A stretch of DNA of 6,096 nt from SW-9-67-25 sp964623735 (lineage in GTDB: Archaea > Halobacteriota > Halobacteria > Halobacteriales > Haloarculaceae): contig CAZUVE010000162.1 in NCBI GenBank assembly GCA_964623735.1, positions 1 to 6,096 of the forward strand. The letters are read 5' to 3'. The stretch's first letter is position 1, and each line of letters begins with the position of its first letter. Positions 1 through 5,065 of this stretch are shown here, piece after piece. Position numbers and translations under genes: made by a program. Below the pieces are notes generated by a model that ran no database searches, was not told where the DNA came from, and worked only from the letters and a program-made list of their open reading frames with translations.

Positions 1-2
1 CG

Positions 3-275
3 GACCGGCTGTCCCGGTTCCTGCGGACGAAAGCCCGGAACGCCGGCCGCCAGTACGAGCGGGCGAAGCAGGCCTACGGCAGCGCACACGCGAGTGCGCT
101 CGCAGACCTCCCGACCGACGAGGAGGGCAGGGCGCGGATCGTCTGCCGGCGGTACGCAGAGCGGCGCACCGTCCCCCTCGACGAGGAGGCCCGCCCGACG
201 TGTTTCGACGCCGAACACCCGGACTGCCGGGGCTGTCTCGAGGACATCCGCGAGAACCGGATCGAGACCTGGTAG
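3..275 (+). CDS. C-terminal part of a small Cys-containing haloarchaeal hypothetical protein (5' end outside window)
   Basis: The open frame enters at the left edge and ends at TAG 273-275, giving 90 visible residues without an in-window ATG, GTG or TTG start that would make sense. The visible part begins DRLSRFLRTKARNAGRQYER, a basic amphipathic stretch that looks like the N-terminal helix, so probably only a few residues are missing. It continues through LPTDEEGRARIVCRRYAERR to a C-terminus with four cysteines at visible residues 48, 67, 75 and 78 (CRRY, TCF, then DCRGC), which could bind a metal. It ends IETW. It resembles a short conserved family of unknown function in Halobacteria (possibly DUF7091, from memory and unverified). 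No enzymatic motif is visible and the role is unknown. The next gene starts 28 bases downstream on the same strand, so co-transcription is possible. Confidence 0.75.
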   Translation, partial: DRLSRFLRTKARNAGRQYERAKQAYGSAHASALADLPTDEEGRARIVCRRYAERRTVPLDEEARPTCFDAEHPDCRGCLEDIRENRIETW

Positions 276-303
276 TTTTGTCCCGCCCACACGAGGCCCG
301 GAC
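273..303 (+). promoter_or_regulatory. Candidate start region of the guanylyltransferase gene: weak TATA-like box and weak Shine-Dalgarno
   Basis: The 28-base gap between the upstream stop codon and ATG 304 holds a T-rich stretch AGTTTTGT centred near 278, about 26 bases before the ATG. That is the spacing expected of an archaeal TATA box driving a leaderless transcript. A GAGG at 293-296 lies 7 bases before the ATG and could instead act as a weak ribosome binding site within an operon. The sequence does not decide between the two. Either reading supports ATG 304 over more upstream starts. Confidence 0.35.
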
Positions 304-1293
304 ATGGACCGTCCCCTCGTCGCCGTCGCTCTCGCCGGGGGCACCGGCACCCGCCTCTACCCGGCCAGTCGCGCCGACCGGCCCAAGCAGTTCCTCGGGC
401 TGGGCGGCGACCGCTCGCTGCTCGCACGGACCGTCGACCGCGCCGCGGTTGCCGACGAAACGTACGTTCTCACTCGCCCCGACTACGCCGACGCGGTACG
501 GGACCACGTCCCCAGTGTCGCTGTGCTCGCCGAACCCCGGCCGAGGGATACCGGGCCGGCGCTCGTCTACGCGGCCCACCGGATCCGCGAGCAGGTCGGC
601 GACTGTGTGCTCCTTGCACTCCCGAGCGACCACCACGTGCAGGGCGACTTCGCGGCCACGGCGCGGACCGCCGCCCGCGTCGCCGGCGAGACGGGCGGAC
701 TCGTGACCGTCGGTGTCGAGCCGACGCGCCCGGCGACGGGGTACGGGTACATCGCCCCGGGCACGGACCACGGCGACTACGCGACCGTCGCGGAGTTCGT
801 CGAAAAACCCGACGCCGACGCCGCCCGGCGGTACGTTGCGGATGGATACTACTGGAACGCCGGCGTCTTCGCGTGGACGCCCGACGCGCTGCTGGACGCC
901 GCCCGCGGCTCGCCGCTCTCCGCGCTCGTCGACGCACTCGCCGGGGGCGAACCCGACCGGGGGTTCGACGCCGTCGACCCTGCCAGTGTCGACGAGGCGA
1001 TTCTCGAGAGCGCCCCCGGGGTCTCTGTTGTCCCCGCTGACTTCGAGTGGGACGACCTCGGGTCGTGGGACGCGGTCGGGCGCGTCCGCGAGGGCGACGC
1101 CGAGGGCAACGTCGTGCTCGGCGAGGGGCTCGCAATCGACGCGTCAGACTGCGTGCTCGCCTCCGACGGGCACGTCGCGGTCGTCGGCGTCGAGGGGCTC
1201 GCAGTCGCGAGCTACGAGGGCCGGACGCTGGTCGTCCCCCGCGAGGAGAGCCAGCGCGTCCGCGACGTCGTCGACGCGCTCGCGGAGGAGTAA
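304..1293 (+). CDS. Mannose-1-phosphate guanylyltransferase-like nucleotidyltransferase, single domain
   Basis: The 329-residue product probably joins GTP and mannose-1-phosphate to give GDP-mannose and pyrophosphate in the cytoplasm, feeding glycan synthesis. The signature loop LAGGTGTRLYPASR with RPKQF is at residues 10-30 (Tyr19 where bacterial ManC usually has Trp). LPSDHH is at 106-111, FVEKP at 165-169, YYWNAGVF at 182-189 and FEWDDLGSWD at 247-256. These are the conserved blocks of the ManC/GMP family in the right order. The protein stops about 70 residues after the last block and lacks the C-terminal cupin (phosphomannose isomerase) domain of the roughly 470-residue bacterial bifunctional enzymes. 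The frame is open further upstream, but that part overlaps the preceding gene and is Arg/Ser-rich, so ATG 304 is chosen. The stop codon TAA abuts a short repeat element. Specificity for mannose over another hexose-1-phosphate is inferred from motif similarity only. Confidence 0.88.
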   Translation: MDRPLVAVALAGGTGTRLYPASRADRPKQFLGLGGDRSLLARTVDRAAVADETYVLTRPDYADAVRDHVPSVAVLAEPRPRDTGPALVYAAHRIREQVGDCVLLALPSDHHVQGDFAATARTAARVAGETGGLVTVGVEPTRPATGYGYIAPGTDHGDYATVAEFVEKPDADAARRYVADGYYWNAGVFAWTPDALLDAARGSPLSALVDALAGGEPDRGFDAVDPASVDEAILESAPGVSVVPADFEWDDLGSWDAVGRVREGDAEGNVVLGEGLAIDASDCVLASDGHVAVVGVEGLAVASYEGRTLVVPREESQRVRDVVDALAEE

Positions 1294-1347
1294 TACTGTC
1301 GGCTCTGCGCGCGTGAGCAGTGTCGGCATCCCCGGAGGTATAGCCGA
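1294..1347 (+). repeat. MITE-like inverted-end element, copy A (degenerate)
   Basis: This 54-bp copy starts TACTGTCGGCT directly after TAA 1291-1293, the stop codon of the guanylyltransferase gene. It shares GCGCGTGAGCAGT (1309-1321) with the reverse complement of copy B (2702-2714) and ends GGTATAGCCGA, followed by TCA 1348-1350. Compared with copy B it lacks roughly 11-12 central bases and the terminal CAGTA of the right end, so it looks like a decayed member. Orientation is opposite to copies B and C. Confidence 0.7.
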
Positions 1348-1443
1348 TCACAAACGGGGACAGCAGCCGGTATGAGACCCGCTCCGGGGCCACGCCGGCT
1401 GTTCGGGCCCCGGGAACGCCCGTCCGGGGTCTGACCGCTGGGG

Positions 1444-1497
1444 TCACTCGTGCAGCGTTCCGGAGAGGAGGTACGCCGGCGGGTAGCTGGCAACCGC
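1444..1497 (-). other. Possible displaced C-terminal coding fragment
   Basis: The gap from 1351 to 1498 has no convincing gene. Just beyond the stop codon of the hydrolase, in the +1 frame on the minus strand, the sequence reads DAVASYPPAYLLSGTLHE and then TGA (1444-1446). This is an unusually protein-like peptide with high-GC third positions. It could be the original C-terminus of the hydrolase displaced by a frameshift, a remnant of another gene, or chance. There is no start codon of its own. The remainder (1352-1443) is GC-rich with small inverted GGGCCCC-type runs and shows nothing I can name. Confidence 0.2.
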
Positions 1498-1498
1498 G

Positions 1499-2410
1499 TC
1501 ACGGGGCGCGGTCCTGGAAGCCGTGGACCGTCCCGAAGAAGTCCCGCCGGCGGTCGCTGTGCATCAGGTAGTGGTCGGCGCCCTCGATCTCGACGTAGTC
1601 GGCGCGGTCGCCGGGGACAGCCAGTTCGTCGTAGTGGTCGAGGGTTCCCGGACGGTCGGCGATCCCGTCCTCCGAGCCCCGGATCACCAGCGTCGGGACG
1701 TCGATCGCCGCGGGATCCCAGACCGGCTCGCCCCGGCAGGAGGCCGCCCAGTCGGCCAGGGCGCCGGTCTGTGCGGCGTATGTCGTCCGGTCGATCCCCT
1801 GGTTGGACTCGACCTGTGCCCGCCAGACCGCCTCGAACAGCGCCCCGTCCCCGCCCTGTCGCTCCCGGACGATATCCTTGTCCTGCGTGTACCACGCCAC
1901 GTCGAGCCCCTCGACGCCGAGTGCCGCGAACCCCTCCTCGGGGTCGTAGCGGGGCTTGTACGCTGGCGCGACCGCCGTCAGCGAGGCGAGGGCTGGGTCG
2001 TCGCGTTCGATCAGGCGGCCACAGGTGTGACACCCCCACGAGACCCCAACGAGGTGAACCCGGTCGTACCGGCCGCGAACGAACGCGAGGGCGTCCCCGA
2101 TGTCGTCGGCCGCCCGGTCGGCCCGGACCGGCGGGCCGCTGGCCTCCGGCGGGTCGTCCATCTCGGGAGGGAGGTCGCTGTGGCCGTACCCCCGGACGTC
2201 GAGCGCGAACGCCGCCCGGCCCATCTCCGAGACGGCGTGCAGCCAGGAGTAGGAGTCGTCGCCCTCGACAGGCGTCGCGAACAGTGCGCGGGAGTTAGTG
2301 ATTGCCCCGTGGACGAACAGGACCGCTTCCCCGGCGTCGGGCGGCGACCGCTCCCAGCAGTTCAGCGTCGCTCCGTCGCGCGCCTCGATACTGTGTGCCT
2401 GGAGTTCCAT
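1499..2410 (-). CDS. Alpha/beta hydrolase fold protein
   Basis: The 303-residue product is a probable soluble esterase-type or lyase-type alpha/beta hydrolase of unknown substrate. The fold is indicated by the oxyanion-hole segment VLFVHGAI (30-37), LDVRGYGHSD (70-79) after strand 4, and the nucleophile elbow GVSWG with Ser124. The acid is probably Asp248 in IRGSEDG and the base His280 in GADHYLMH, giving a complete and correctly ordered Ser-Asp-His triad. The cap region between about 150 and 225 contains WYTQDKDIV and is not diagnostic. There is no signal peptide. ATG 2410 is chosen because the frame upstream is shadow sequence and a TATA-like box lies 28 bases before it. It is convergent with the guanylyltransferase gene. 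The end is slightly odd: after QDRAP and the stop, the +1 frame continues as a protein-like tail to 1444. Confidence 0.85.
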   Translation of the reverse strand: MELQAHSIEARDGATLNCWERSPPDAGEAVLFVHGAITNSRALFATPVEGDDSYSWLHAVSEMGRAAFALDVRGYGHSDLPPEMDDPPEASGPPVRADRAADDIGDALAFVRGRYDRVHLVGVSWGCHTCGRLIERDDPALASLTAVAPAYKPRYDPEEGFAALGVEGLDVAWYTQDKDIVRERQGGDGALFEAVWRAQVESNQGIDRTTYAAQTGALADWAASCRGEPVWDPAAIDVPTLVIRGSEDGIADRPGTLDHYDELAVPGDRADYVEIEGADHYLMHSDRRRDFFGTVHGFQDRAP

Positions 2411-2434
2411 GACCGGGATCACGCTCCGGGCCGT

Positions 2435-2442
2435 GAAATATC
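2435..2442 (-). promoter_or_regulatory. TATA-like box of the hydrolase gene
   Basis: On the minus strand the sequence reads GGGCGATATTTCACGG. GATATTTC is the only AT-rich stretch in a GC-rich gap and is centred about 28 bases upstream of ATG 2410, as expected for a haloarchaeal leaderless transcript. The hydrolase would then be transcribed separately from the small ORF upstream. Confidence 0.45.
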
Positions 2443-2514
2443 GCCCGGGTGTCGGCACCCGTCGGCAGGACCCGCTGTCGGCGGGAGCGACCCCGGCCCA
2501 TCTCCGCTCTTCGA

Positions 2515-2637
2515 TCAGCCGTCTCTGGCGAGTACGGCGTCGAAGCGGCGCTTTTCCGTGGGGACGTAGGCGAACGTCCCGTCGAAGCGAAACACGTCCA
2601 CGAACTGGCCCTCGAGGTTCTCCGCACAGACAGTCAT
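2515..2637 (-). CDS. Small hypothetical protein, 40 residues
   Basis: The frame runs from ATG 2637 to TGA 2515-2517. The product starts MTVCAENLEGQF, continues VDVFRFDGTFAYVPTEKRR and ends FDAVLARDG. Its composition is protein-like (acidic and aromatic residues in alternating patterns), unlike the Arg-rich shadow frames on the same DNA, and suggests a small beta-strand-rich fold. I do not recognise the family. The ATG is the last part of a 20-base repeat (GCGATCCGTATGA) that also covers an ATG at 6055, and a TATGAAC stretch lies about 20 bases upstream. The hydrolase follows 104 bases downstream on the same strand. It could be a real short protein or the start of a gene whose remainder was lost. 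Confidence 0.5.
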   Translation of the reverse strand: MTVCAENLEGQFVDVFRFDGTFAYVPTEKRRFDAVLARDG

Positions 2638-2654
2638 ACGGATCGCTGTAACTG
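2634..2654 (-). repeat. Dispersed start-site repeat, copy 1 (core ATACGGATCGCTG)
   Basis: On the plus strand TCATACGGATCGCTGTAACT occupies this site. Read on the minus strand it is AGTTACAGCGATCCGTATGA, and its ATG is the start of the 40-residue ORF. The 13-base core (2636-2648) recurs exactly at 6054-6066 and, inverted, at 2779-2791. Possible roles are a promoter-proximal regulatory site or a dispersed repeat. Confidence 0.6.
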
Positions 2655-2658
2655 TTCA

Positions 2659-2729
2659 TACTGTCGGCTATACCTACGGTTCCCCACCCCGGGCTGGCGA
2701 TACTGCTCACGCGCTTATAGCCGACAGTA
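2659..2729 (-). repeat. MITE-like inverted-end element, copy B (best preserved)
   Basis: This 71-bp element is bounded by perfect 14-base inverted ends, TACTGTCGGCTATA (2659-2672) and TATAGCCGACAGTA (2716-2729). Both sides are flanked by TCA (2656-2658 and 2730-2732), like a 3-bp target duplication. The interior holds CACCCCGGGCTGGCGA (2685-2700), shared 15 of 16 with copy C, and ACTGCTCACGCGC (2702-2714), shared with copy A on the other strand. It has no coding capacity and would need a transposase in trans if it is mobile. Confidence 0.75.
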
Positions 2730-2774
2730 TCACCAGCACGACCGCACGACAGCGTACGGTCGATCCGGCACTGA

Positions 2775-2793
2775 CTTGCAGCGATCCGTATCA
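2775..2793 (+). repeat. Dispersed start-site repeat, copy 2 (inverted relative to copy 1)
   Basis: CTTGCAGCGATCCGTATCA on the plus strand contains the exact 13-base core in reverse complement (2779-2791). The position of the ATG in other copies is ATC here, and no gene begins at it on the plus strand. With copy 1 it forms an inverted pair enclosing MITE-like copy B. The surrounding gap between the small ORF and the helicase (2638-2865) holds these repeats plus a short protein-like stretch near 2774-2842 (minus strand), with no complete gene. Confidence 0.55.
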
Positions 2794-2865
2794 GGTCGCG
2801 CTCGTCGGCGTACTCGCAGAGCCGGCGAAAAGCCGTCCGGTACGGGCCCGGGCCGTCCGGGCGCG

Positions 2866-4902
2866 CTACTCCTCCTCGCGCAACTCCATGCGCGCGACGA
2901 GGTCGTATGCGCTCGTGCCCGTGCGGATCCCGTCGAGGAGCGCGAACGCGTCGTCGGGCGAGAGGAAGTGCCGCGTCACCGCCCGGCCCAGGGGCGTCGG
3001 CTCCAGCCCGTCGATGAAACCGTACTCCAGCAGCTTCCCGAGGGCGTACTTCGTCGGCACCTCGCCGACCATCGTCTCGCCGAGGCGCTTCGCGCCGGCG
3101 CCCGCGACCGTGACGTTCGCCAGCGTCTCCGCGATTGCGTCGCTCCCGTCGTATCGCGTTGTGACCGGCTCCATCTCCCCTTTCAGCAGCTTGAACGCCA
3201 CCTCGTCCTCGGTCATCTCCTGGCTGTGGTGGTACGTCCCGTCGGGCTCGACCAGCAGGTAGACGGTGCCCTTGTCGTGGTAGTCCGGCCGGCCGGCCCG
3301 GCCGAGCATCTGGTGGAACTCCTGGACGGAGAGCCACTCGATGCCCATCGCCAGCGAGTCGAAGATCACCTGCGAGGCCGGGAAGTCGACGCCCGCTGCC
3401 AGGGCGGCCGTCGTGACCACCGCCGCCAGTTCCTGGTCGGCGAACTGCTGTTCGACGCGCCCCCGACGCTTGTTGTCCAGGCCGGCGTGGTAGGGCGCCG
3501 AGGAGTACTCGAGCTTCCGCGAGATCTCGTGGCACCGCCGCCGGGAGTTGGTGAATACGATAGTCTGGCCCCGGTACCCCTTGCTCGACTTCGCGTCGAA
3601 GGCCCGCTTGACGAGCCTGTTCTCGACGTCGACCTTCTCCCGGCCGTCCAGGAATGTGACGTGTCGCTCGACGGGAACCGGCCGTTCCTCGAACTCGACG
3701 AGCGTCGCGCCGAGCTTGCTGGCCAGGCGCTCGGGGTTGCCGACCGTCGCCGAGAGGTAGATCCACTGCGTGTCCCCGCCGTCGAGCTGCCGGCAGTAGT
3801 ACCGCAGACGGGCGATGAGTCCGTCCAGGCGGTGGCCCCGCTCGCCCTCCCCGAGGTTGTGGACCTCGTCGATCACGACAGTGCCGACCTCGCCCAGGTC
3901 CCGGCCGACCCGCAGGGCGTGGTCGATCCCCTCGTAGGTGCCGACGATGACGTCGGCGTCGGGGTCGAACCGATTGCCGCTCCCCGTGATCCGGCTCGCG
4001 CCCACCCGGAGGGTCACGTCCACGATGTCGCCGTAGCGGTCCTCGAACTCGGCGTACTTCTGGTTGGCCAGCGCGACCAGCGGCACCAGAAAGAGGAGTT
4101 TCCCCTCCCCGTCGAGCGCGCGGTCGAGGCCGGCCATCTCGCCGATGAGGGTCTTGCCCGTCGCCGTGGCGCTGACGACCAGCTGGTCCCGACCCCTGGT
4201 GGCACCGTTGGCGACCGCGAGGCTCTGAACCGGCAGCAGCTGGTCGAACCGTTCCTCGACCTTCTGCTGGACGCCGGGGTGGAGGTCCAGTCCGTCGGTC
4301 GGGATGGGGTCGACCTCGTCGACGGTCGCGCGGATCTCGTCGAACTTCGTCAGGTCGGGGTCGAGGTTGCCCTTCAGGAGGTTCGTGATCCGGTCCAGGT
4401 CGCGCACGTCGAGCAGGAGGTCCTCGAGACGGTCGCGTGCCGCCCCCGACATCTCGCCGCGGTAGGCCAGCTTGCGGTCGAGTTCCTCGCGCGCACACCC
4501 CGGACAGATGTGCTCGTCGTCGGTCCGGACGGCAGTCTCGGAGGTGATCGGCGAGTAGCGGCCGCTGTTGGCGCAGTACCGGCAGGTCCGGACGACCTTC
4601 GCCTCGAGCTGGTAGCCGTCGAGCATCCCCCGCAGTTCCGCCCGGCCCCGCTCGGAGGTCTGTTCGGAGATGCGGATGCGCTCGGCGCGGCGGGCCAGTT
4701 CGACGAACTCGTCGGGGCTGTGTAGCTCCTCGCTCGTCCCCTCTGTGACCCGGAGGCGGGCCGGGCGGGGGCCTGCCCCGGTCTCTTTCAGTTCGAGCCG
4801 GCCGTGGAAGACCCGCTGGCCGTCCCGTGTGACCGCGACGCGGTAGTCGTCGCCGTCCTCGTGGAGGAACAGCGTATCGACGCGCGCGACCTGCTGTGAC
4901 AC
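2866..4902 (-). CDS. Hel308/Ski2-like superfamily 2 DNA/RNA helicase with N-terminal zinc-finger candidate
   Basis: This is a 678-residue probable ATP-dependent helicase. An N-terminal region of about 100 residues is followed by CRYC (107-110) and CPGC (133-136), a candidate zinc site. The helicase core follows: LLPVQSLAV around Gln226, motif I SATATGKT (244-251), PLVALANQK (274-282), TYEGIDHAL (322-330), motif II DEVH (345-348), motif III SAT (384-386), TIVFTNSRRR (447-456), motif V TTAALAAGVDFPA (497-509) and motif VI QMLGRAGRPD (531-540). Motifs V and VI are closest to the Ski2/Hel308 type. The C-terminal stretch YGFIDGLEPTPLGRAVTRHF (627-646) resembles the winged helix of Hel308, but the protein ends soon after, without the long ratchet domain. 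The start is GTG 4902 (MSQQVARVDT). Haloarchaea carry a similar conserved helicase family (possibly the DUF5814 group, from memory). Partners and substrate (repair or RNA processing) are not shown by the context. Confidence 0.88.
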   Translation of the reverse strand: MSQQVARVDTLFLHEDGDDYRVAVTRDGQRVFHGRLELKETGAGPRPARLRVTEGTSEELHSPDEFVELARRAERIRISEQTSERGRAELRGMLDGYQLEAKVVRTCRYCANSGRYSPITSETAVRTDDEHICPGCAREELDRKLAYRGEMSGAARDRLEDLLLDVRDLDRITNLLKGNLDPDLTKFDEIRATVDEVDPIPTDGLDLHPGVQQKVEERFDQLLPVQSLAVANGATRGRDQLVVSATATGKTLIGEMAGLDRALDGEGKLLFLVPLVALANQKYAEFEDRYGDIVDVTLRVGASRITGSGNRFDPDADVIVGTYEGIDHALRVGRDLGEVGTVVIDEVHNLGEGERGHRLDGLIARLRYYCRQLDGGDTQWIYLSATVGNPERLASKLGATLVEFEERPVPVERHVTFLDGREKVDVENRLVKRAFDAKSSKGYRGQTIVFTNSRRRCHEISRKLEYSSAPYHAGLDNKRRGRVEQQFADQELAAVVTTAALAAGVDFPASQVIFDSLAMGIEWLSVQEFHQMLGRAGRPDYHDKGTVYLLVEPDGTYHHSQEMTEDEVAFKLLKGEMEPVTTRYDGSDAIAETLANVTVAGAGAKRLGETMVGEVPTKYALGKLLEYGFIDGLEPTPLGRAVTRHFLSPDDAFALLDGIRTGTSAYDLVARMELREEE

Positions 4903-4978
4903 GGACGGACGTAGGTACCGCGCCCTACTTGAGTGGCCCGGAACCGCTCCCGGAGCCCCGGCAGATCACGTCCCCCGC

Positions 4979-4993
4979 GTGACCCCGGGTCAC
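4979..4993. promoter_or_regulatory. 15-base palindrome between the helicase and pilin-like genes
   Basis: GTGACCC-C-GGGTCAC is a perfect 7-base inverted repeat around one base, lying 77-91 bases upstream of the helicase GTG and touching the left end of element C. It could be an operator or an RNA hairpin. No T-run follows it, so a terminator role is not supported. The helicase promoter itself is not obvious: the only candidate is a weak CTCAAGTAG near 4926-4934 (minus strand), about 28 bases before the start codon. Confidence 0.3.
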
Positions 4994-5065
4994 ACTGTCG
5001 ACGTCTTTCAGGACTTTCGTCACCCCGGGGTGGCGAATCTCTCGTCTCGGATACAGCCGACAGTA
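4993..5065 (-). repeat. MITE-like inverted-end element, copy C
   Basis: This 73-bp element has left end CACTGTCGACG and right end CAGCCGACAGTA, an imperfect inverted pair. It is flanked by TCA on both sides (4990-4992 and 5066-5068). The right-hand TCA is the reverse complement of the TGA stop codon of the pilin-like gene. The interior contains CACCCCGGGGTGGCGA (5021-5036), matching copy B at 15 of 16 positions and including the perfect palindrome CACCCCGGGGTG. Orientation is the same as copy B. Confidence 0.7.

Noticed and set aside
94..303. N-terminal extension of the guanylyltransferase to 94
   Set aside because: The extension overlaps the preceding gene, is Arg/Ser/Thr-rich, and lies before a canonical N-terminus of the nucleotidyltransferase fold at MDRPLVAVALAGG.
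1372..1434. 20-codon ATG frame in the gap after element A
   Set aside because: It is very short and Arg/Pro-rich, with no ribosome binding site or TATA-like box at a useful distance.
470..1447. 325-codon minus-strand frame opposite the guanylyltransferase
   Set aside because: It is almost entirely Arg, Pro and Ser, typical of an antisense shadow, and does not match the acidic composition of the real proteins here.
2823..2836. Small hairpin CGGCTTTTCGCCG with T4 downstream of the helicase, as a terminator
   Set aside because: The stem is only 4 bp and the T-run is in the loop rather than after the stem. It is too weak to call.
2411..4498. Very long minus-strand frame (999 codons) running into the hydrolase
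   Set aside because: Only the last 303 codons, from ATG 2410, are protein-like. The rest is Arg/Gly-rich out-of-frame helicase sequence and repeat-containing intergenic DNA, so it is not a fusion protein.
2449..4725. 758-codon open frame on the plus strand opposite the helicase
   Set aside because: It is the antisense shadow of the helicase, rich in Val, Arg and Pro without any domain motif. Long antisense frames are common in GC-rich haloarchaeal DNA.
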